From CAVXTT01 sp963764685 (lineage in GTDB: Bacteria > Bacteroidota > Ignavibacteria > Ignavibacteriales > Ignavibacteriaceae), in NCBI GenBank assembly GCA_963764685.1, contig CAVXTT010000029.1, forward strand, positions 17,235 to 81,234: a stretch of DNA of 64,000 bases, in the 5' to 3' direction. The notes under the pieces are model-generated. The model had not been told where the DNA came from. It saw only the letters and a list, made by a program, of their open reading frames with translations, and made no database searches. Each line of letters begins with the position of its first letter. Position 1 is the stretch's first letter. Both the position numbers and the translations under genes were made by a program. Shown piece by piece: positions 36,049-44,826 of this stretch.

Positions 36049-36400
36049 AGCACCCAGGATTAATATAGTTTCGACTAATCTGATTTTGACACCGTTCGTG
36101 GAGTTATGTTAATTTATAGGATTATACCAATATTTGCAAAAATGAGGCTAAATAAACCATTTAGAATATATATATAATTGATAGTAATCAATATTTCCTT
36201 ATCACTAAATTTTAACAATTGATCATTAACTAAGCCCTCCGGTCAAATAATACGAATAAAATTCATCATTTTCGCTCAATTTTCGGTTGTTCTTCAACGA
36301 TACTCTTTGAAATGATAAAACCTGGCATCGTTGATAAAATCAGAAAGGAATGCTCACGGAGCGCTCCCTACATATAAAATCTAAAACGAAAGGATCAAAA
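36049..36400. other. Divergent intergenic region
   Basis: This gap lies between the AraC gene (minus) and the 36401 lipoprotein (plus). Apart from the possible N-terminal codons of the AraC gene in the first 60 bp I see no gene. It presumably holds both promoters. Confidence 0.4.
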
Positions 36401-36940
36401 ATGGTTAACGAAAGGGTACATTATTTACTTTATTTCTTTGTCTTTCTGACAGTTTTTTACGGCTGTAGTAAAGACTCCGGCAATCCTGTAAACTCCAATA
36501 ACTCAACCCCAAGAAGCGATATTCCAGAGCCGATAGCTAAGGAATGGTATGCGGGAGATTTACAAGTACAAACTTTTTTAATCCTTCAACCGGAAGTTTC
36601 TCTGCACCGTCAGGGACGGGAATATTTTTCAAGTTCACTCGGGACGGATATTATGAGAAAGGAGTATTGCTGCAGTCATCTACTTTATGGATGTACATCA
36701 ACCTTTTATGCTTTCAATAAAGGAACAGTTGTAATCGAAGGGAATAAGATGACTTTGTATCCCACGTATGGAAAGATTAAGAGTGAGGATAACTGTGTCT
36801 CAGAAAATAATTATGAAAAGCCGGATAATGTAACTACTGAAGTAATCTATTGGGAACTGGGATATGATGAATTTAATCAGGAAACATTATGGCTTCGCTA
36901 CGAAACAGGAGACCCTTCAGCATTTCATATACGTAACTAA
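36401..36940 (+). CDS. Lipoprotein (two compensating frameshifts suspected)
   Basis: The lipoprotein is about 179 residues with lipobox FYGC (Cys about residue 22), then KDSGNPVNSNN. The start is ATG 36401, with AAGGAT upstream. Between about 36561 and 36690 the continuous frame looks unnatural, while the next frame reads STNFFNPSTGSFSAPSGTGI, then FFKFTRDGYYEKGVLLQSST. This flows directly into the first frame again at YGCTSTFYAFNKGTVVIEGN. So one indel at each end of this stretch probably scrambles about 40 residues. Small beta-sheet lipoproteins of this kind occur in Bacteroidota; the function is unknown. Confidence 0.7.
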   Translation: MVNERVHYLLYFFVFLTVFYGCSKDSGNPVNSNNSTPRSDIPEPIAKEWYAGDLQVQTFLILQPEVSLHRQGREYFSSSLGTDIMRKEYCCSHLLYGCTSTFYAFNKGTVVIEGNKMTLYPTYGKIKSEDNCVSENNYEKPDNVTTEVIYWELGYDEFNQETLWLRYETGDPSAFHIRN

Positions 36941-36969
36941 TTTCCTCGATCCTGGTGCCTTATAAGAAT

Positions 36970-37007
36970 GCCTTATGTGGTTGAATGAATTTGAAACCAC
37001 ATAAGGC
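36970..37007. terminator. Bidirectional hairpin terminator
   Basis: GCCTTATGTGGTT (36970-36982) pairs perfectly with AACCACATAAGGC (36995-37007), a 13-bp stem with a 12-base loop, between converging genes. Confidence 0.8.
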
Positions 37008-37064
37008 ACTTAATTCAATTTCTAATTTTTCGTCTGCACGTCCGCACGAGGATATACTTAACAA

Positions 37065-39881
37065 TCAAAAAATAAAACGGACAGTTGTTTCATACTCCGT
37101 TGCTCCTGTTGACGGCGACTTAAAATAAAGCTTCCCGTACCCCTTAGCACCAGCAGGAATATTTATCTCCGGTTTGCTGTAATCTAAGTCAATATACTTA
37201 ACACTGCTTGGATAAAGAGCTAATGCTGCTCCCCCGGAGATTTTTGTACTTACACTTTGAGGATCAGGAAAATAAGTCAGCTCAGTTACAGCAAGATTCA
37301 AGGAAAGGCCTTTTTGAAAAAATGCCGGGATAATCTCTAAGGTGCAGTTAATGCTGTCCTTATCGGGATTCATCTCCACAGTAACTGTGCCGCCGCTACG
37401 GTATGCAAGCCCATTTTTACTCACGGCTTTCCCGGTACTATCTAAAATCTGTAATGTAAAGTCTGTCAGCTTGTTAAAATCTTCTTTTCTCATATCAACT
37501 GTAAATTCTTTGGAGCCCTCACCTTTATAAATTGTGAAAGGCATTTTATAGGTTATGATGCTGTCAAGAACAACGCTATGTTTCTGTTCGTAACCTTCAA
37601 TCTCTGCATTTATGATATAGCTTTTATTTTCATTAAAGTAATTAATAAATTCAATCCGCTTGTCTGAATGATGATACTTCCTTAGCATCAAGTGCCTGCA
37701 TTGATAAGAACTCAATACCAAGATTATAAGAAAGAAGGACCTGCTGCAAGGAAAAACCCATCGATATCAATTTCATAAACTCCGGGCTGAAGATCATAGT
37801 AATAGTTTTCATTCTTCTCATCCTTATTTACAGAATACAGCACACCGGAGCCGTCAATCTGTATCCCGTCATTATCGTGAATGAAATATCTGCATCTTGC
37901 ATACTTGTTTGATGAGGCATCCCTGCTCATCGCAATCTTCATACTGTTTTGTCCAGCAGGAATTTTTACGAAATACCTCTTCACCATTCCCTGTTCAACC
38001 GTCTGATCCTTCCAGAGCATTTTATAGTTGTTCGCAGAGTTGAATTCGATAAGGGATTACAACTGTGGCAATCATATCAAACTCAGGAGTTTTACCGGCA
38101 TCATCACGATACCCGGTTATTTTTGCAGTGTAAAGCCCCGGCTCTTTCAGTTTGGATTTATCAATCTTAACATTTACAACTGCCGACTGTCCATTCCTTA
38201 TATAAGTTTTTTTCTGAACGAGTGTCAGCCAGTCTGCCTCCGACTTCAGGTTATAGACCCTGTAAAACTTATCTGATTTATTTGTACTGTCTCTTTTAAC
38301 AGTGAATGAAAATACTTCATCGCCGGTCAGGTAGGAACCGTCCCTGATATACAAATTCCTTGACTTATTGCCCGGCTGATTTGGTGCAAATGATGAAATA
38401 GTATACGTCTCGAATTTAGAGACCTCATCGTTACTTAAATACTTTTTAAGGATTTCATAAGAGTTCATTACATTTATATATCCGGAGCCCTGGTCGAGTA
38501 CAGAATAGCCATCCCATTTAACAGCACCTTCTCTTATTGCTTTATATAAAAGCTGTGCAGGAACTTTTACACCCGGGAATTCTTTTTCGGCTGCGCTTAA
38601 TAATAACGCCATAACACCGGATGTATAAGGACAAGCCATACTGGTTCCCCAGAACTTATCGTTGGCTGTAAAGTTAGGTACTGTTGAAGTAGCTGCACCG
38701 GGAGAAACAACATCAGGTTTACTAACTTCGCCTCCCCGTGAGCTGAAATGCAGCACCATATCTTTTGAAAGCAGGTTACCATAATTATCACGGGCAGTTT
38801 CCTTAGTTAACACTGCGCCCGATGAAAAAACATAACTGCTTGAGGAAGGTAATCCGGCACTTGAAATTCCGGGACCCTCATTCCCGTTGCTTGTGCTTAT
38901 ATATAGGTATGGATTCTTCTTCGCCAGGTCTGCAAGGAACTTCTCTATTTCCGACTGGGCTTCTATTTCACTTCCAACACCGAAACTCATACTGATGATG
39001 CAGGGGACTTTCATCTCCTTAGAAATTTTATCTGCATACAGGTAGGCATTTTTCATTGATTCGGTTACTGTGGCACCGCCGGGATAAAGATTGTCACCGA
39101 GTTTAAGTCCCATAACCTTTGCTCCCGGTGCTACACCATTTATACCAGCCCCGCCGATATTATAGCCTGATGCTATACCGGCACAATGAGTACCGTGGGC
39201 ACCGTCGTCAAAGTAAAGGGAGATAAGCTTCTCATCCGGAAAGATATTAAGCGCCATTGTAAGGGGTGTAAGACCTGAAGGATTTTCCACTGTAAAGGCG
39301 TCATAGTTTTCTTTATAATTACGAATGGGTTTTTCATCAGAGAGATCGTTATTCCCGTTCCGGTCGAAGTATACAACCCAATACCCATCGGCTGTTTTAT
39401 AGGTTACCATATAGTATTTATCATCCTTGCCGTTTCCGTTCAGATCTTTGGCACCTGAGTTTGAGTTCATCAGGTGAGTCTCATCCAGAACGCCAATCCA
39501 ATATTTATCATCTGCACTTTTAACAATTTTGGTCATATCGGCATTAACAGAATATCCCATATCCTCATTTTCAAAAATATCTTTACCATCATCAGATGAG
39601 AGTCCGGCTTCATAAACCGGTATGTCTCCCTCCCCGGTAAAATCCCGGGCATCTATTACTTTTACTTCCCCGGTCGAGGTTTTTGTCAGTCCGTCAATAC
39701 CCATATCAACACCGGTATCGAGCACCAGGATAATTGTTCCTCTCCCGTCATACTCAGGATGCAGCTGAAGAAATTCTTCAACACCTGTATCCTTAAGTGA
39801 AAGAAATGTTTGTCCTTCTTCCTGTGGAAGGGTGGTGATTGACATTAAGAAGAGGATGAGGGGTAATAATTTTTTGGACAT
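37065..39881 (-). pseudogene. Subtilisin-like serine protease (S8), about three frameshifts
   Basis: This secreted S8 peptidase has signal peptide MSKKLLPLILFLMSITTLPQ. The catalytic triad is intact: Asp in ILVLDTGVDMG near residue 54, His in DDGAHGTHCAGIASG near residue 232, and Ser in FWGTSMACPYTSGVMALLL near residue 415. A long beta-rich C-terminal part follows, as in large tripeptidyl-peptidase-like subtilases. The frame breaks near 38046 (an extra C; corrected reading IPYEFNSANNYKMLWKD), near 37725 (corrected YNLGIEFLSMQALDA) and near 37665. Corrected, the protein is about 935 residues. The catalytic domain itself is unbroken over 619 residues, so function may be retained if the shifts are sequence errors. 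Confidence 0.82.
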
Positions 39882-40170
39882 AGGGAACCTGTTAGTTTGG
39901 ATTAATAAAAAAATGTTTCAATGGAAATTTGTAATGATCTGTGGTAGAATTGCTCAAAATTCATCTGACTAATTTAAGGAGAATTCTGAAGATATTTAAC
40001 TTCTTTGATTTGATTTTGGAATATTAAAACGTCAAAATTGAATGGAAAAAATGCAGCTTTTAGACTGATTTTTCTGCATTTAAATCTTTTATATTGAATT
40101 TATCTTTGAATTCAGTAAAAATATATTCCCCACTAAAAATTATTTTATAATCTTATTGAATAACAGCCGC

Positions 40171-40284
40171 TCTTTATATACTGCAAACATATCCAGATTT
40201 TTTCTTATTTAAATCGTTCCGATTATTGTTCTTTATATACTGCAAACATATCCAGATTTTTTCTTATTTAAATCGTTCCGATTA
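40171..40284. repeat. 59-bp perfect tandem repeat
   Basis: Two copies start at 40171 and 40230, and the 55 bp available in the second copy are identical to the first (TCTTTATATACTGCAAACAT at the start, CGTTCCGATTA at the end). The spacer between repeats is 4 bp. Confidence 0.93.
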
Positions 40285-40747
40285 ACTTAACTAAACTTCT
40301 TGACTTGCCCATCCCTTTTAACTGGTGCAGCCATATCTCTCCAAAATGAGGAAATGAGGAATAAAAAAAGAAGCAATAAAATTACTTACAATGCTTGCTT
40401 TTGCATCCGGAATATCGGTATTATACAAATCGTGAAAGGAACAGGGGATCAGACAGCTCCTATTGGATTTAATGCAATAACCCGGAAAGATCTGACCAAA
40501 CACTTATTTCCAGGCCTATCTCTCCCGGTACTTAACCCCTTTAACCTTCATACAACCCTTCTTCGAGGGTAATGTTATTGTAAGGGTTTAGTAGGACACA
40601 GTAGGGGCTGTATAGGGGTTTGAGGCTTTTTTTTGTTAGGTGCCTGGATAAATCCTTCGTGGTATTTGAATGCGAAAAGTTGCTGGACCTGAATTAAATA
40701 TGATGAAAAATATTTATTTGAATGGTATGAATAAACGGGGTCTGTGT

Positions 40748-40957
40748 CGTCCCGATGGGACTTAGATCATGTGTAGTTTCCCGTTTACTACAGACATATC
40801 GTCCCGATGGGACTTAGGGCAGTACTGATATAGCCGAATTCTCATTTAAAAGACCAATATTAGACACAACCTTGTCAGTCCCATCGGGCCGATATGTCTG
40901 TAAGATAAGATCCCAAATACCCATAAACCCAGGTCATCGGGACGATATGTTTGTAAA
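40748..40957. repeat. Interspersed 26-bp repeat family, four copies
   Basis: The core is ACATATCGTCCCGATGGGAC, preceded by TACAG and followed by TTA. Copies are at 40748-40764 (partial, plus), 40789-40816 (plus), 40877-40902 (inverted, one mismatch) and 40933-40957 (inverted, degenerate). The inward-facing copies could fold into a long hairpin. Spacing is irregular, so this is not a CRISPR array; it resembles a bacterial interspersed palindromic (REP-like) cluster. Confidence 0.85.
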
Positions 40958-40959
40958 AA

Positions 40960-43330
40960 CTATTTCATAAGCAGCAGTTTTTTTGTTGAGCTGAAGCTCC
41001 CTGCGGTCAGTTTATAAAAATATACCCCGCTTGAAAAGTTAGATGCATCCCATTCAACGGTATACTCACCGGCAGGTTTTACTTCATTTACAAGTAATGC
41101 AATTTCATTGCCGAGTATATCATAAACACTTAGTGTCACTTTATTATTCAAACCCGGGGGTATTGAATACCTGATTGTTGTTACCGGGTTAAACGGGTTA
41201 GGATAATTCTGATATAAGCTAAATTCATTTGGTGAAGTAAACCAGATCTCAACTTCAGTTGAATATTCAAATGATCCGTCAAGGTCAATCTGTTTCAATC
41301 GATAGGAATATTTCCCGGGAGTAACTTTGTCATCAGCAAATGAATATGTTTTCGTTTCAGATGTAGTTCCATAACCGGGAACATACCCGATCTTTTCCCA
41401 ACCCATTTGGTTTCTGCTTCTCTCAATCTCAAATCCACTGTTATTTGTTTCACTTGCTGTTGACCAGTTAAGAATGATCCCCGGCAGACTCTCATCAACT
41501 ATTGCAGTAAACGAAAGTAAGCTCCACCGGGATACCCCCATTTACTGTTCTTAATATTGACCCGTCCAGACCAACGATTGTTCCTGTATTTGCATCTGTA
41601 AAGAAAACATCATAAAAAGTATTAAATGTCCGAGCATTCAGGGTAACCCAGCTTGTACCTCCATTAGTTGTTTTCAGGACTACCCCGCCTTCCCCAACTG
41701 CATACCCGTTATTGGCATCGGCAAGAGAAACATCCCACAGGTGATCTGTTGTTCCGCTGTTCTGATTTGTCCAATTTGTTCCCCCGTTTGTTGTTTTTAA
41801 GATCTTACCCCCATTGCCCACTGCAATGCCGTTGTTTACATCAAGAAAGTCAACGCCGCGGAGTGGGACTGTTGTTCCGCTTGTTTGAGGGGACCAGCTG
41901 GTTCCTCCGTTTGTAGTTCTTAAAATTGTTCCTCCTGTACCAACGGCAGTTCCTGTGGCTGCATTAATAAAATTAACTCCAAATAAAAAGTTGGTAGTAC
42001 CGCTTGTCTGGGGGTTCCAGTTTACGCCGCCGTTTGTTGTCCTTAATATTGTTCCTTCAGCGCCAACGGTAGTCCCTGTGTTCCCATCGGTGAAAGAGAC
42101 TCCGAACAAAAGGTTTGTTGTACCGCTTGTCTGTGGATTCCAGTTTACGCCGCCGTTAGTAGTCTTTAAAATGGTACCTTCCTGTCCGACTGCTGTGCCC
42201 GTATTTTCATCTGTAAAGTAAACCTCGTTTAAATTATTTGTTGTACCGCTTGTCTGTATAACCCAGTTATTTCCACCGTTTGTTGTCCTGAGGATCCTTC
42301 CAAATTCACCTACTGCAGTTCCTGTATTTGTGCCGACAAAACTAATCCCATAAAGTGTGTTATTTGGTCCGCTGCTTCGTTTAATCCAGTTCGTTCCGCC
42401 ATTAGTTGTTGTTAAAATTTCTCCGCTGAAACCGACTGTCATACCATTATTCGCATCAGCAAATGAAACTCCATAAATTATATTAAGCGTACCGCTTGTC
42501 TGACTGACCCAGTTTGTTCCACCGTTTGTTGTCTTTATAATTGTACCTACAGGTCCGACAACAGTACCGTTATTACTGTCGGTAAACCATAAATCGTGCA
42601 GATCGGAAGGAAATGGACTTGTTTGAGTCGTCCAAACAGCACCGCCGTTTGTTGTTCTTAATAATGTACTGTTTGAGCCCACGATAGTACCTGTGGATGC
42701 ATCAGTAAAAAAAACAGAGTTAAGATTATTAGCAGTTCCGCTTATTTGGGGTACCCAGGTTAATCCTCCATTTGTTGTTCTGCATATTACACCTAAGTCA
42801 CCTACAGCAGTACCATTATTGGTGTCAGTAAAGAAGACATCGTTAAGGACATTAGTTGTCCCGCTGACCTGGCTTACCCAGTCAACTCCGCCATTAGTGG
42901 TTCTTAAAATTAAACCATCTGCCCCGGCTGCAGTTCCGTGATCGGCATCTGTAAAAGAAACTCCATAAAATACTTCAATCATTCCGTCTCTCTGGATCTG
43001 CCAGTTAAGTCCTCCGTTAGTTGTTCTTAGGATTGCCCCATTATTTCCGACGGTAGTACCTGTATTTGCATTTATAAAGGAGACGGCATAAAGATCAGAA
43101 TTAGTCTCAATTGGTTGAATAGTCCAATTAATTCCGCCATTGGTTGTTCTTATAATTGCTCCGCTGTGGCCGACTGCAGTTGCGTTATTTACATCAGAGA
43201 AATAAACTTCCTGAAGGGTATTTCCCTGGGGGAGGGGATTCTGCCATACCCAGGGTATTTGAGCATTAGAAACGCCGAGGCATAACGAAGCAGCCTGCAG
43301 CAGTAAAAATATTTTTATTGTGTTTTTCAT
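40960..43330 (-). CDS. Secreted Ycf48-like repeat protein with T9SS sorting domain (one frameshift)
   Basis: The corrected length is about 789 residues. Signal peptide MKNTIKIFLLLQAASLCLGV...NAQ is followed by about 14 units of about 42 residues ending in (T)AVGxxGxILRTTNGGxxW (PSII_BNR/Ycf48-like propeller blades). The linker VELTSFTAIVDESLPGIILNW continues with TASETNNSGFEIERS, and the T9SS C-terminal domain reads SLYQNYPNPFNPVTTI ... STKKLLLMK. The frame breaks near 41516, where one extra T (ACTTTCG for ACTTCG) turns the linker into a stop at 41495; removing it joins both parts smoothly. GGAGT precedes the ATG. Role: exported surface or released propeller, ligand unknown. Confidence 0.87.
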
Positions 43331-43713
43331 TTGATACTCCTTGACTAGGATAATTGTTAAAGCAAATAACGATACCAGGAAAACTATGAATGTTACTGAT
43401 CATTCTCTAAACATAAATTATTTATTCCCGGATCATGTAATATATCATACAACTCCGTAAAGATTTGCACGGTAATTTAATGGTCGCTTTCCGGCAGTTA
43501 TTTAGCCAGGTGGGAACCAATCAAAAGAGTTAATTCGTTCAGATTAAAACATATTCGGGAATTTGAGATGGCTGCTAGATCAATGATAATCATTCTTTCA
43601 AAGAAAAGTAAGAAAACGTAAAAGTCCTTACGTTTTGGAGACTTTACAGGCTCTGGATATTTGATTTTATTACCCTCATAACATATATTTGTAGACTTTT
43701 TTAAGGAATTTAC
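43331..43713. other. Intergenic gap before the tRNA locus
   Basis: No gene is supported. A minus-strand frame at 43498-43734 runs into the broken tRNA and has no family features. Confidence 0.5.
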
Positions 43714-43769
43714 GGGGTCGTAGTTCAGTCCCAAAGGGATCCCTTCGGGATTGGTTTAGAACGACTGCT
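43714..43769 (+). pseudogene. Broken tRNA-Asp fragment
   Basis: GGGGTCGTAGTTCAG (43714-43728) is identical to the first 15 bases of the intact tRNA-Asp at 43794. A near-palindromic insert of about 22 bp (CCCAAAGGGATCCCTTCGGG) follows, then TTGGTTTAGAACGACTGC, which resembles the next part of the tRNA with two extra bases. The anticodon and the 3' half are missing. Confidence 0.8.
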
Positions 43770-43793
43770 TATAGAGTAATTAAAAATATATCC

Positions 43794-43867
43794 GGGGTCG
43801 TAGTTCAGTTGGTTAGAACGCCTGCCTGTCACGCAGGAGGTCGCGAGTTCGAGTCTCGTCGGCCCCG
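43794..43867 (+). tRNA. tRNA-Asp (anticodon GTC)
   Basis: The 74-base gene folds into a complete cloverleaf: acceptor stem GGGGTCG/CGGCCCC, D arm, anticodon stem CCTGC/GCAGG with GTC at 43828-43830, T arm GCGAG/CTCGT-type with GTTCGAGTC, and discriminator G at 43867. A terminator follows within 10 bp. It marks the left edge of the mobile-looking island. Confidence 0.97.
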
Positions 43868-43873
43868 CTTAGT

Positions 43874-43909
43874 AAAAGCTTCAATTCGTAAAGAATTGAG
43901 GCTTTTTTC
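43874..43909 (+). terminator. Intrinsic terminator after tRNA-Asp
   Basis: AAAAGCTTCAATTC (43874-43887) pairs with GAATTGAGGCTTTT (43893-43906) with one G-T pair and a 5-base loop, followed by a T-run. Confidence 0.88.
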
Positions 43910-44017
43910 ATTTTCAGACCTTCCGAAAATCCCGCTGACTATGTATGGAGTGTGTATGGACATGTGTATGGACTAATCCAGTACTGAGATATTGTAATTA
44001 TTGTTAATTATTTGATA

Positions 44018-44164
44018 CTACTTCTTTTTCGAGTCAGCTACTACTGACTCTAATTTTAACCGGATAAAATCAGCCAAAGTTCTTCTATCACCTTCAGCCA
44101 GTTTCTGCAATTCACTTTTTAGGGGCTTTTCTATCCGGATTATTATGGTTGTGTCTTTTTTCAT
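44018..44164 (-). CDS. Small ribbon-helix-helix DNA-binding protein
   Basis: This 48-residue protein reads MKKDTTIIIRIEKPLKSELQ at the start. A beta strand with alternating residues (TTIIIRIEK) is followed by two helices (LKSELQKLAEG, TLADFIRLKLESVVADS), the pattern of CopG/Arc-type ribbon-helix-helix regulators and antitoxins. The size is typical of that fold. It lies just inside the island, on the strand opposite to the defence genes, with no toxin-sized partner next to it. It could be an orphan antitoxin or an island regulator. Confidence 0.7.
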   Translation of the reverse strand: MKKDTTIIIRIEKPLKSELQKLAEGDRRTLADFIRLKLESVVADSKKK

Positions 44165-44826
44165 TCTTTCACTTTAGTAAATATACAATGTATTACTTTG
44201 TAAATCAAATTAATAGTAAAATTTTAAGGGAGGAACTATTTGGGAAGCTAACCTTCAACAAAACGCAAATAATCCATTCTCCAACTTTTTACTTCTTTTT
44301 ATATTCTTTCCGGAACAGTGGATGCTTACTTTACTCTCCGGAGATTCAGAAAAAGGAACTCATGAACATCTTCAAGAATATCTGAACTTAAAGAAACCTG
44401 GGTATTCTTCCCGATCCATCAAACCCAAGAGATAAATTCGGCTATTCAACCAGTCCAACTTTCCCTATTGATAAAGACTGTAATACTTTACATTGATTAA
44501 GCTGGGGTGACGTAGTTTCGCCTGTAGCCACGTTCCAGAAGGATAGTTACGAGATCCATTTTGTGGGAGGGACGAATTGACCATTGCTACATAATGGTTT
44601 GGGTCTGCCGATTGTGAAAGGCAGAGGAACTCCTAGTAGTTGTTTGTACATCTTTTCTTAAACTAAAACCTTATTAATGTTAGAATTATTCAATTCAATT
44701 TTTTAACTTGGGATTGTGATTTTGAGTCCTTAGAGTTTGTGTATGGGTGTAAACAAATTAACACGCTCTAATACTCTGTAATTACGCTGGGTAGTTGGAT
44801 CTTAAATTTCATATAAAAAGTTTATT
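44165..44826. other. Unassigned spacer before the defence genes
   Basis: This 660-bp stretch shows no complete gene. One plus-strand frame around 44495-44580 reads LSWGDVVSPVATFQKDSYEI, continuing FVGGTN and a stop, and looks coding, possibly the end of a lost gene. The frames around 44240-44430 are less convincing. The promoter for the helicase operon is expected here but I could not place it. Confidence 0.4.

Larger units (their letters stand above)
39882..40959. other. 1.1-kb repeat-bearing intergenic region
   Basis: There is no supportable gene in this gap. A 90-codon frame at 40300-40572 has no family features and partly follows the repeat. It holds a 59-bp tandem repeat and four copies of a 26-bp interspersed repeat, listed separately. 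Confidence 0.6.

Noticed and set aside
40300..40572. 90-codon reading frame
   Set aside because: No ribosome-binding site, no family features, and it begins in repeat-flanking sequence.
40748..40957. CRISPR array
   Set aside because: Repeats are in both orientations with irregular spacing and no cas genes are nearby.
43498..43734. 78-codon minus-strand frame
   Set aside because: It runs into the tRNA fragment and has no protein-like pattern.
44149..44385. 78-codon plus-strand frame
   Set aside because: It starts inside the ribbon-helix-helix gene on the other strand and reads as AT-rich spacer.
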